64,000 nucleotides of DNA from NCBI GenBank assembly GCA_022509105.1, contig JAFLTV010000007.1:1-64000 (forward strand), written 5' to 3'. A model generated the notes under the pieces. That model made no database searches and was not told the DNA's origin. It worked only from the letters and a program-made list of their open reading frames with translations. This DNA comes from Muribaculaceae bacterium (lineage in GTDB: Bacteria > Bacteroidota > Bacteroidia > Bacteroidales > Muribaculaceae). A program made the translations under genes and the position numbers. The stretch's first letter is position 1, and each line of letters starts with the position of its first letter. Positions 1 through 7,840 of the stretch are shown in pieces.

Positions 1-52
1 AGCACACCGGATTCTGGTTCCGTTTGTGAGAGTTCGAGTCTTTCCAAGGCAA
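1..52 (+). tRNA. tRNA-Gln (CUG anticodon), 3' part
   Basis: The 5' end lies before the window. Visible are an anticodon arm with loop TTCTGGT (anticodon CTG near 13-15), a T arm with stem GAGAG/CTTTC (28-32 and 40-44) around loop TTCGAGT, and an acceptor strand at 45-51 with discriminator A52. CAT follows, so CCA is not fully encoded. The Gln identity is read from the anticodon; the D arm cannot be seen. Confidence 0.75.
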
Positions 53-58
53 CATAGG

Positions 59-89
59 TGCGGCTATTCTATAAATAGTCGCATTTTTT
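59..89 (+). terminator. Intrinsic terminator of the tRNA transcript
   Basis: Arms TGCGGCTATT (59-68) and AATAGTCGCA (74-83) pair over 10 bp with one G-T wobble and a 5-nt loop, followed by six T (84-89). It separates the tRNA from uvrA. Confidence 0.75.
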
Positions 90-140
90 AGTTAGAATAC
101 TTGTTTTGCTCCATGATTTTCAGTGAGAAATGTTTCAAAG

Positions 141-2948
141 ATGAAGGGTAAAAATATTGATATTAAAGGAGCGAGGGTAAACAATCTTAAAAACATTGAT
201 CTTTCAATTCCATTAAATAAATTTATTGTAGTTACCGGTGTCAGTGGCTCGGGAAAATCTTCTTTAGCTTTTGATACATTATATGCTGAGGGTCAAAGAA
301 GATATGTTGAGAGTCTTTCGGCATACGCCCGACAATTTCTGACAAGAATGCCCAAACCGGATTGCGACAGCATTAGCGGACTACCTCCTTCGATAGCTAT
401 AGAACAGAAAGTGAACACTCGAAATCCGCGGAGCACAGTGGGCACTTCAACGGAAATATATAACTATATCAGGATGCTTTATGCACGAATCGGGCATACC
501 ATCTCCCCTATTTCCGGTCAACTTGTTACTAAACATTCTATCGAAGATATAATCAGCCAAATTCTAACGAAGCCGGAAGGCACAAGAATGGCTATCCTTA
601 CAAATATTTATATCCCCGAAGGCAGATCATTTTTTCAACACCTGGAAATAATCAAGAAACAAGGTTATTCCCGTCTTGAGAGAGACGGGGAATTCATAAA
701 CATAGACGACCTTCTTGAAAAAGGAGATAAAATTACCAATGATGGCTATTATCTCCTAATAGACAGGATGTCGGTGAGCAATGATAAAGAAGAGATTTCA
801 AGGCTTACTGACTCAATTGAAACAGCTTATTATGAAGGCCGGGATGAATGTATAGTTAAATTCTGGGAACCTGAAGGAATTTCACAAACAACATTTTCAA
901 ATAAGTTTGAAGCTGACGGAATGGAGTTCAGGCAACCAAGCGACCTGATGTTTAATTTTAATAATCCTTATGGCGCATGCCCGGAATGTGAAGGCTTCGG
1001 CAAAGTCATGGGAATAAGTGAAGATTTAGTCATCCCTGACAAGACTCTTTCTATATATCAGGATGCTGTGCAATGTTGGCGCGGTGAGAAAATGAGCGAA
1101 TGGAAACGTTATTTTATAAATTTAGCATCCAGGTTTGATTTTCCGGTTCATGCTCCATATTCGCAATTGACAAAAGCACAAAAGGATTTCCTCTGGCATG
1201 GAAATAAAGACTGGGAAGGTATCGATGGTTTTTTCGCATGGGTCGATCAAAACCAATATAAGATTCAATATCGTGTTTTAAAAGCCCGATATAGAGGGAA
1301 GACCACTTGCCCCACATGCAATGGAGAGAGATTGAGGAAAGATGCCGGTTATGTCTATATCGATAAATACCGTATACAAGATTTAGTGAAATATCCTATC
1401 GAACAACTAAGGGAGATATTTGCCAATCTTGAAATTTCTGAATCTGAAAAAATCATAGGAGCCAGACTTCTCAAAGAAATAACAACAAGACTTGACTTTT
1501 TATATGAGGTAGGCTTAGGTTATCTGACTTTAGATCGGCTATCTTCAACACTATCCGGAGGAGAAAGCCAAAGAATAAATCTGGCCACATCATTAGGATC
1601 TTCTCTTGTGGGGTCTTTATATATTCTTGATGAACCTTCTATCGGGCTCCATCCCAGGGATACGCAAAAACTTATTTCCGTGTTGAAAAAACTTCAGAAA
1701 ATAGGGAATACTGTTGTTGTGGTGGAACATGATGAAGAAATTATGGAAGCTTCAGACCATCTCATTGATATAGGAAAAGATGCCGGTTCATGGGGTGGCA
1801 ATGTCGTTTTCCAGGGAGATATAAATAAGGTTAAGGATCTTTCAAAATATCCCGATTCCTACACTTTAAAATATCTGAATGGAGAAAAAAAGATTGAATA
1901 TTCTTCCTTGAGGAGGCCATGGAAAAAATATGTGGAAGTGAAAGGAGGTAATGAGAACAATCTTAAGAATGTAGATGTCAAATTTCCTTTGGGAGTTATG
2001 ACTGTAGTCACCGGAGTAAGTGGCTCCGGTAAATCTACATTAGTGAAAGAAATCCTTTATAAGGCAATTGCCAGACATCTTGGCGAACCTGGAATGACAC
2101 CCGGTTCGCATAAGAAAATAGAAGGGAATCTGTCTGATATAAAATCAATCCAATTTGTAGACCAAAATCCTATCGGAACCTCTACACGATCAAATCCGGC
2201 CACTTATCTAAAGGCCTATGACGAAATCAGAAAACTATTTTCAGAACAGCCTTTAGCAAAACAGATGGGTTTCACTCCTTCTTATTTTTCTTTTAACTCT
2301 GAAGGAGGAAGATGTGAAGAATGTAAAGGAGAGGGTGAAATCACCGTGCCGATGCAATTTATGGCCGACCTTCATATAAAATGTGATGTATGTGGGGGCA
2401 AAAGATTTAAGAAAGAGGTGCTGGATATTCAATACCGAGGGAAATCAATATTCGATATTCTTGAAATGACAGTGGATGAAACCATAGATTTCATGAAAGA
2501 GAACCCCGGAACAATTGAAAAGAGAATAATAAAAAGATTGATGCCTCTTAAAGAAGTGGGCTTGGGATATATAAAATTAGGCCAAAGCTCTTCCACACTT
2601 TCGGGTGGTGAGAACCAACGTGTGAAATTAGCATATTTTCTTTCCGAGGAAAATAAAGACCATACATTGTTTATTTTTGACGAACCTACCACCGGCCTTC
2701 ATTTTCATGATATTGCCACTCTTTTAAAATCTATAAATGCTCTCATAGACCGAGGTAATTCCGTTATAATTATCGAGCACAATCTTGACATGATAAAAAG
2801 TGCTGACTGGGTTATTGACATAGGTCCTGAAGGAGGAGAAAAAGGAGGAGAAATCGTGGCTGTCGGAACTCCGGAACAGATTGTGGAATCACCGCTTTCC
2901 TACACCGGCACATTCTTAAAATCCAAATTGATAAACAGTCTGCCATGA
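141..2948 (+). CDS. uvrA: Excinuclease ABC subunit A (UvrA)
   Basis: Damage-recognition ATPase of nucleotide excision repair, loading UvrB on lesions. It is about 935 aa, normal for the full-length type, so the UvrB-binding region after the first Walker A is retained. Two ABC modules are visible: Walker A GVSGSGKS twice, and signatures LSGGESQR and LSGGENQR. Zinc-finger pairs CPEC, CPTC, CEEC and CDVC are present. A GTG at 123 would add six residues (MRNVSK). I prefer ATG 141, which leaves the usual short lead before the [11 protein letters not shown] block. A near-match to the -7 box (TTGTTTTG, 101-108) lies just upstream. Bacteroidales often carry two UvrA paralogues; which one this is was not settled. 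Its stop overlaps the next gene by 4 bp. Confidence 0.95.
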   Translation: MKGKNIDIKGARVNNLKNIDLSIPLNKFIVVTGVSGSGKSSLAFDTLYAEGQRRYVESLSAYARQFLTRMPKPDCDSISGLPPSIAIEQKVNTRNPRSTVGTSTEIYNYIRMLYARIGHTISPISGQLVTKHSIEDIISQILTKPEGTRMAILTNIYIPEGRSFFQHLEIIKKQGYSRLERDGEFINIDDLLEKGDKITNDGYYLLIDRMSVSNDKEEISRLTDSIETAYYEGRDECIVKFWEPEGISQTTFSNKFEADGMEFRQPSDLMFNFNNPYGACPECEGFGKVMGISEDLVIPDKTLSIYQDAVQCWRGEKMSEWKRYFINLASRFDFPVHAPYSQLTKAQKDFLWHGNKDWEGIDGFFAWVDQNQYKIQYRVLKARYRGKTTCPTCNGERLRKDAGYVYIDKYRIQDLVKYPIEQLREIFANLEISESEKIIGARLLKEITTRLDFLYEVGLGYLTLDRLSSTLSGGESQRINLATSLGSSLVGSLYILDEPSIGLHPRDTQKLISVLKKLQKIGNTVVVVEHDEEIMEASDHLIDIGKDAGSWGGNVVFQGDINKVKDLSKYPDSYTLKYLNGEKKIEYSSLRRPWKKYVEVKGGNENNLKNVDVKFPLGVMTVVTGVSGSGKSTLVKEILYKAIARHLGEPGMTPGSHKKIEGNLSDIKSIQFVDQNPIGTSTRSNPATYLKAYDEIRKLFSEQPLAKQMGFTPSYFSFNSEGGRCEECKGEGEITVPMQFMADLHIKCDVCGGKRFKKEVLDIQYRGKSIFDILEMTVDETIDFMKENPGTIEKRIIKRLMPLKEVGLGYIKLGQSSSTLSGGENQRVKLAYFLSEENKDHTLFIFDEPTTGLHFHDIATLLKSINALIDRGNSVIIIEHNLDMIKSADWVIDIGPEGGEKGGEIVAVGTPEQIVESPLSYTGTFLKSKLINSLP

Positions 2949-3322
2949 AAGTTTCAAAAGCTTATTTATTATTTCTAATTCCAATGTTTGGAATAATTTC
3001 ATGCAATAATGAAAAAACCCATCAGGAAGATCCGAATCCGAGGATACTTTTTTCAAAAAGTGCAGAAATTATTATAGAATACACGTCAAAAATCAGAATG
3101 GCTAATGATACGGCCACTGTTGACTCTCTGGCAATGGCTTACGATAAAAAATTAACAGAAGTGAATTTCTCTGTACCGTTCCTTACTGACGTGAAATTAA
3201 CTGAGCAGGAAAATGATTCTTTAAAAAAACTGATAAATAACTTCGTAAAAATCAAAGCGACAAAAATGAAAGAATTGTCACGGCATAATGTAACCAGTCC
3301 GGACACAATAGCTAATGAATGA
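2945..3322 (+). CDS. Small hypothetical lipoprotein
   Basis: A 125-aa protein I do not recognise. It has a type II signal peptide with lipobox IISC (Cys about residue 20), followed by an acidic and polar linker, so it is probably a lipid-anchored envelope protein. The rest is charged, likely helical, with no catalytic motif seen. Its ATG overlaps the uvrA stop (ATGA), so it is co-transcribed and translationally coupled with uvrA. A functional link to repair is not implied by the sequence. Confidence 0.8.
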   Translation: MKVSKAYLLFLIPMFGIISCNNEKTHQEDPNPRILFSKSAEIIIEYTSKIRMANDTATVDSLAMAYDKKLTEVNFSVPFLTDVKLTEQENDSLKKLINNFVKIKATKMKELSRHNVTSPDTIANE

Positions 3323-3338
3323 AAAAAAAGAGTGAATG

Positions 3339-3379
3339 AAAAAAGCCATGCAAAATTGATTTATGATGCATGGCTTTTT
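3339..3379. terminator. Bidirectional terminator
   Basis: A perfect 13-bp inverted repeat AAAAAGCCATGCA / TGCATGGCTTTTT with a 14-nt loop, A-rich on the left and T-rich on the right. It lies between the convergent lipoprotein and DUF1015 genes and can serve both. Confidence 0.85.
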
Positions 3380-3395
3380 ACTTATTCAAGATTTA

Positions 3396-4640
3396 TTAAT
3401 CCAGTTTATGTATAACAAGACCTGAGCGGAGTTTCGGTTCAAACCAAGTTGTCTTTGGAGGCATAATATTGCCGGAATCAGCAATATCAATCAATTGATC
3501 CATAGTCACAGGATAAAGAGCAAGCGCCATTTTCATTTCACCGCTATCCACTCTTCTCTTCAATTCATCCAAACCTCTGATACCGCCGACAAAGTCAATT
3601 CTCTTATCGCTCCTCAAATCATGAATTCCAAGGATATCCCTGAGAATCAAATCAGATGAAACCGTCACATCTAAGACACCAATAGGATCTTCATCATTAT
3701 ATGTGCCAGGTTTTGCTGTCAAAGAATACCATTTTCCACCGAGATAAAGGGAGAAATTGTGAAGCTTATTCGGCTGATATATTTCTGTGCCTTTCTCTTC
3801 CACGTCGAAATTCTTTCTCAATTTATCGAGGAACTCCTCTTCAGTCAAACCGTTAAGATCTTTAACTACGCGATTGTAGTCGATAATCTTAAGATGTGAT
3901 GCCGGGAAAGCAACGGCCATGAAATAATTGTATTCTTCATCTCCTTTATGATCCGGATTGTTTTGAGCCTTTTCAGCACCTACTAAAGCAGCCGCTGCCG
4001 AACGATGATGACCATCGGCTATGTAAAGATGTGGAATTTTTTCAAATTCTTCCGTTATCTTTTTAATTGTTTCCTCATCGTTAATGGTCCAAAGAGTATG
4101 TCCGAAAGAATCCGGAGCAACAAAGTTATATTCCGGTTCATTCTTGGTCACTTCTCTGATGATAGCTTCCAATTCTTCATTATCAGGGAAAGCAAAGAAG
4201 ACCGGCTCGATGTTGGCATTGTTCACGCGCACATGTTTCATTCTGTCTTCCTCTTTGTCTCTACGGGTCAATTCATGTTTTTTGATTCGGCCCTCCATAT
4301 AGTCATTAACCCATGCAGCCACTACAAAGCCATATTGAGTCCTGCCATCCATGGTTTGGGCATAGATATAATAATGGTCTTTATCATCTTGAACCAACCA
4401 ACCTTTTTCTTGGAACATCTTGAAGTTTTCTGCGGCCTTGTCATAAACCTTGGGATCATGTTCATCGGTGCCTACTTCAAAATTTATTTCAGGTTTGATG
4501 ATGAAATAGAGAGATTTCTCATTGCCTTCAGCCTCTTTCCGAGCTTCCTCACTATTGAGCACATCATAAGGACGTGAGGCTACATCTTCCACTAAGTGTT
4601 TCGGGGGACGAACCCCTTTAAATGGTTTTACTTTTGCCAT
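3396..4640 (-). CDS. DUF1015 family protein
   Basis: A 414-aa cytoplasmic protein of the DUF1015 family, recognised by the N-terminal VKPFKGVRPP block, the RPYDVL motif and the conserved ADGHHRSAAA motif near residue 210. From memory, the gene often sits beside serC and serA in Bacteroides, suggesting a link to phosphoserine or serine metabolism; no ser genes are present here, so the role is open. It is a single-gene unit with its own promoter (4683-4714) and a shared terminator downstream. Long open frames on the opposite strand are shadows. Confidence 0.9.
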   Translation of the reverse strand: MAKVKPFKGVRPPKHLVEDVASRPYDVLNSEEARKEAEGNEKSLYFIIKPEINFEVGTDEHDPKVYDKAAENFKMFQEKGWLVQDDKDHYYIYAQTMDGRTQYGFVVAAWVNDYMEGRIKKHELTRRDKEEDRMKHVRVNNANIEPVFFAFPDNEELEAIIREVTKNEPEYNFVAPDSFGHTLWTINDEETIKKITEEFEKIPHLYIADGHHRSAAAALVGAEKAQNNPDHKGDEEYNYFMAVAFPASHLKIIDYNRVVKDLNGLTEEEFLDKLRKNFDVEEKGTEIYQPNKLHNFSLYLGGKWYSLTAKPGTYNDEDPIGVLDVTVSSDLILRDILGIHDLRSDKRIDFVGGIRGLDELKRRVDSGEMKMALALYPVTMDQLIDIADSGNIMPPKTTWFEPKLRSGLVIHKLD

Positions 4641-4682
4641 GGTTGAAATTTATGGTTTTTCTATGGTATAAATCATACTGTG

Positions 4683-4714
4683 CAAATTTAAATAGAGAGA
4701 GGGAATAAAACAAA
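4683..4714 (-). promoter_or_regulatory. Bacteroidota-type promoter for the DUF1015 gene
   Basis: Read on the minus strand: TTTG (4711-4714), 20 nt, then TAAATTTG (4683-4690), matching the Bacteroidota -33/-7 consensus. The 5' leader would be about 40 nt. Confidence 0.65.
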
Positions 4715-4774
4715 TATGAACAAAACTATTATTTTAGATGTTTAGTAAGAAAATTAATACTAAAAATTATAGAT

Positions 4775-4936
4775 ATGAAAAAATACGTTTGCAATGTCTG
4801 CGGATGGATTTATGATCCGGCAGAAGGATATCCCGATGGAGGTATAGCTCCGGGCACTGATTTTGAAGCACTTCCGGACAGTTTTGTATGTCCGATTTGT
4901 GAAGCTCCCAAGACTGAATTCTCTCCGGAATCATAA
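4775..4936 (+). CDS. Rubredoxin
   Basis: A 53-aa protein. One iron atom is held by four cysteines in two knuckles: CNVCG (residues 6-10) and CPIC (39-42). The core [18 protein letters not shown] is typical of rubredoxins. It is a small cytoplasmic electron carrier, often feeding oxygen or peroxide reductases in anaerobes. The usual CPxCGAxK second knuckle reads CPICEAPK here, with Glu for Gly. It is monocistronic, with its own terminator, and divergent from the DUF1015 gene. Confidence 0.96.
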   Translation: MKKYVCNVCGWIYDPAEGYPDGGIAPGTDFEALPDSFVCPICEAPKTEFSPES

Positions 4937-4960
4937 TATAGACAAAACGCAGGAATATCC

Positions 4961-4990
4961 GGCAGTTGTTTATAAAACGACTGCCTTTTT
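4961..4990 (+). terminator. Intrinsic terminator after rubredoxin
   Basis: Stem GGCAGT (G/T bulge) GTTT / AAAC ACTGCC with loop ATA, then TTTTT. It lies 24 nt past the stop codon. Confidence 0.8.
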
Positions 4991-5056
4991 ATGTTTTTAT
5001 AAGAAAAATCAGGGATTGAATCAAATCTTAATAACTTCTTATTTCAAAAATCAAGT

Positions 5057-5081
5057 CAACCCCTGATGGAATCAGAGGTTG
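5057..5081. repeat. Inverted repeat upstream of the EamA promoter
   Basis: Arms CAACCCCTGAT (5057-5067) and ATCAGAGGTTG (5071-5081) with a 3-nt loop and one mismatch. No T-run follows. It ends 12 nt before the -33 box, so it could be an operator or a decayed terminator. Confidence 0.35.
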
Positions 5082-5092
5082 TCATGATAAAT

Positions 5093-5123
5093 TTTGCTTG
5101 AAAAATTATTATCTTTAAATTTG
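5093..5123 (+). promoter_or_regulatory. Promoter for the EamA transporter gene
   Basis: TTTG (5093-5096), 19 nt, TAAATTTG (5116-5123). It fits the Bacteroidota consensus and sits 33 nt before the start codon. Confidence 0.7.
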
Positions 5124-5155
5124 CAATAATAAAAACTACTAATACCAGAAAAAAT

Positions 5156-6082
5156 ATGCCGGAGTTAAAAACAACCCTTCGGTCGAATTCAAATATATTA
5201 TTTGCAAATTTAGGAGCCATCTTTGTAGTCATTGCCTGGGGCACATCTTTTTTAAGTTCCAAAGTATTGATGGTTTCCGGGGGTTTTACACCCGTTGAAG
5301 TCTTTGTTTATCGATTCGTATTTGCATATCTTTTATTGCTGATTTTCACATATAGAAAGATATTCTCAAATAATTGGAAAGATGAACTCCTCTTTTTGGT
5401 CTGTGGACTTTGTGCCGGTTCTATTTATTTTGTATCGGAAAATTATGCATTGGAGTATACAACCACGGGAAATGTCTCCCTGCTTGTCAGCATCTCCCCT
5501 ATTTTCACTACAATTTTAATGGCCATTATCTATAGGTTTATGCCGGCCTTAAATGTTATTATTGGTTCTATAATAGCATTCATCGGAGTTGCTTGCATAA
5601 TATTTAGTGCCGGAGAAAGTTTTGAAATAAATCCTAAAGGAGATTTAATCGCACTTTGCGCTTCATTGTCATGGGCCATTTATACAATTGTAATTAAGAG
5701 ACTGACCCCTCATTATACCACACTTTTCATAACCCGAAAATTATTTTTCTACGGAGTTATAACTTCCTTGCCTTTGCTTTTCATACAGGAAGCCCCTCTT
5801 CATCTGAATCTATTGTTTGATTTCAGTCAACCTCATTACATCTTTAATTTCGTGTTCCTTGGATTGTTCTGTTCATGTTTTGCATATCTGATATGGAACG
5901 AAGTGATGAAAATTTTAGGTCCCGTTAAATCAAACAACTATCTGTATGGGCAGCCATTGGTGACCATGCTTGCGGGATATTTTATCCTGGAAGAACAAAT
6001 TTACGTTTTAGGATATATAGGCTGTGTGCTTATAATCGGAGGAATAATGCTGTCAGACAAATGGCAAATTAAAAAATCATAA
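5156..6082 (+). CDS. EamA / DMT-superfamily transporter
   Basis: A 308-aa inner-membrane protein with about ten hydrophobic segments arranged as two EamA repeats. Recognisable signatures are VIAWGTSFLSSK in helix 1 and ALCASLSWAIYTIVIKR at the start of the second repeat. The family exports metabolites, amino acids or drugs; the substrate cannot be read here. The end is convergent with an AraC regulator 3 nt away, with no terminator seen between them. Confidence 0.93.
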   Translation: MPELKTTLRSNSNILFANLGAIFVVIAWGTSFLSSKVLMVSGGFTPVEVFVYRFVFAYLLLLIFTYRKIFSNNWKDELLFLVCGLCAGSIYFVSENYALEYTTTGNVSLLVSISPIFTTILMAIIYRFMPALNVIIGSIIAFIGVACIIFSAGESFEINPKGDLIALCASLSWAIYTIVIKRLTPHYTTLFITRKLFFYGVITSLPLLFIQEAPLHLNLLFDFSQPHYIFNFVFLGLFCSCFAYLIWNEVMKILGPVKSNNYLYGQPLVTMLAGYFILEEQIYVLGYIGCVLIIGGIMLSDKWQIKKS

Positions 6083-6085
6083 ACA

Positions 6086-6952
6086 TCAGGAATTTCTGAA
6101 AGCCTTAGGGGAAGTTCCTGTGTGTTTTTTAAAATATTTTCCAAAAAAAGACTGGGAATTGAAATTTAACTCGTCTGCAATTTGCTGAATAGTGAGATTA
6201 GTGGCTTTCAATAACACTTTCGCCTCCAGAATAACAAACCTGTCTATCCATTCCACGGCAGAAAATCCTGTTGCTTCCTTTATTGTTCTTGATAGATGTT
6301 TGGCCGACACCTCAAGTCGGTTGGCATAGAAATCAAGGAAACGTTCCTTTTTAAAATTTTGTTGAACCATGACTATGAATCTTTCTGCCAGTCGGCTGGC
6401 GCCTTTTGGTATTTTATCAAGAGCCGGAAGATAGCATTTTGTGCCACATTCATAGAAAAAAGATGCAATGGCAAGAGTCATGGCCTGATAGGAACTTGAA
6501 TCTTTGGAGTCGGCAAATATTTCCTTCATGTGTTCATAAAAGCGATTAAAGCGCTCAAGAAGATTAGTAGGAACGCTGACAAGCTGATTCATGGAAACAC
6601 TTCCATAGATAGGACTGTTCTTTAAGAGGATGAGCAAATTGTCGCAAAATCTTTTGGAAAGCACGATAAAAGAGGAATTGAAATCATCACTGAAATATTC
6701 ACATTGAAGGATCTGACCTTGTTTAATATTGAATATGCAGGGAGCCTTGATATGATAAGGCATAAGATCCAATTCTATCTTACATTCACCCTCTTTTACA
6801 AAAATTGAAACCGTGGATGTGAATTTTAAAGGATCTTCGATTTTGGGTATCATTGAAGCTGAAAAATTACAAAACACCCAGAAATCATTTGTCAATATAT
6901 CATTGACATCCTCAACTAAATCCAGATTATAATTCAGACCTATATCCATCAA
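6086..6952 (-). CDS. AraC-family transcriptional regulator
   Basis: A 288-aa regulator. The C-terminal ~100 residues form the double helix-turn-helix (around SAKHLSRTIKEATG and IQQIADELNFNSQSFFGKYFK, ending KKHTGTSPKAFR). The N-terminal ~170 residues are a probable ligand-sensing cupin-like region. It starts at ATGATG; the first ATG overlaps the nitroreductase stop by 4 bp, so the two form an operon and the regulator probably controls its own operon or a nearby gene. The ligand is unknown. Confidence 0.92.
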   Translation of the reverse strand: MMDIGLNYNLDLVEDVNDILTNDFWVFCNFSASMIPKIEDPLKFTSTVSIFVKEGECKIELDLMPYHIKAPCIFNIKQGQILQCEYFSDDFNSSFIVLSKRFCDNLLILLKNSPIYGSVSMNQLVSVPTNLLERFNRFYEHMKEIFADSKDSSSYQAMTLAIASFFYECGTKCYLPALDKIPKGASRLAERFIVMVQQNFKKERFLDFYANRLEVSAKHLSRTIKEATGFSAVEWIDRFVILEAKVLLKATNLTIQQIADELNFNSQSFFGKYFKKHTGTSPKAFRNS

Positions 6953-7692
6953 ATGAATCCTTTTTCTTTTAATAACTGAGTGAAAGTGTTAGAAATTTTT
7001 TCATTCATTTCTCTGGGATATTTCACCTCAGCAAAAACCTGTGCCAGATTTTCTTTAGAATTTTCTTTTATGAATTTTTGATTTTGGGGATTTTCCTCTT
7101 CCTCTTTATAAAAATCAAGAATTGTTTTTTCATTATCCTGTCTATAATGTTCCTTATGCAAGATAGCTTTCATGGGGAGTCTGTTGGTCTTTTCACATTC
7201 TTCAGCAGGATAACCTAAAGAAATCGAAGCAACAGGCACCACCAAATCAGGAAGATTTAGAAAATCAGAAATTTCTTTAGCGTTATAAGTAACAGTCCCG
7301 AGATAGCAAGAAGCCAATCCTTCCATTTCAGCTATTGTGACAATTTGTTGGGAAAAGATAACCGCATCAGTCAGAGCAGTTATGAAAGAATGAAAATTAT
7401 TATATCCTGCATCCGCATTTCTATATTCACACCATTTTGTGAATCTATTAAAATCAGCACAAATTGTTAGAATCACAGGTGCAGTTGAAGCTGCCGGCTG
7501 ATTATAATGATATGATGCTAATTTTTTTAGATTCTCAGAATTTTCTGTAATAATCACAGAGTATAATTGCATATTTCCGCAAGTTGGTGCTTTCATAGCT
7601 CTTGAAATAATATCTTCTATCTTTTTTTCGGATATTTTATCAGGAGAATAAACACGACAACTTCTTCTATTTAAAAAATAATCCTTGTTCAT
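6949..7692 (-). CDS. Nitroreductase-family NAD(P)H oxidoreductase
   Basis: A 247-aa FMN-dependent oxidoreductase. The N-terminal NRRSCRVYSPDKISEK block and RAMKAPTCGNMQLYS form the FMN-binding part; EGLASCYLGTV and VASISLGYPAE follow the family pattern (NfsA/FRP-like). It reduces quinones, nitro compounds or flavins in the cytoplasm. It is the first gene of a two-gene operon with an AraC regulator, suggesting induction by an electrophilic or redox-active compound (inference). Confidence 0.9.
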   Translation of the reverse strand: MNKDYFLNRRSCRVYSPDKISEKKIEDIISRAMKAPTCGNMQLYSVIITENSENLKKLASYHYNQPAASTAPVILTICADFNRFTKWCEYRNADAGYNNFHSFITALTDAVIFSQQIVTIAEMEGLASCYLGTVTYNAKEISDFLNLPDLVVPVASISLGYPAEECEKTNRLPMKAILHKEHYRQDNEKTILDFYKEEEENPQNQKFIKENSKENLAQVFAEVKYPREMNEKISNTFTQLLKEKGFI

Positions 7693-7784
7693 TTTTATAT
7701 TTAAATTTTCAAAAAAATAAATTTATGAAAAGAAAAAAGAAAAAAAGTTGACTGAAACTTTAAATTTTTTTCTTAACAATACAA

Positions 7785-7815
7785 TTGCAAATTAACCTCA
7801 TTTAATTTAAATTTG
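7785..7815 (+). promoter_or_regulatory. Promoter for nrdJ
   Basis: TTG (7785-7787), 20 nt, TAAATTTG (7808-7815). The predicted leader is about 20 nt, too short to hold a cobalamin riboswitch. Confidence 0.65.
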
Positions 7816-7840
7816 CAAGCCAAGACCATAAAGTCTGTAA

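Noticed and set aside
4005-4577. 190-aa open frame on the plus strand
   Set aside because: It lies wholly inside the DUF1015 gene on the other strand, and the translation looks like a shadow with no recognisable domain.
7693-7840. Cobalamin riboswitch ahead of the B12-dependent ribonucleotide reductase
   Set aside because: The gap is only 148 nt and the promoter at 7785-7815 leaves a leader of about 20 nt; no riboswitch-like stems were seen.
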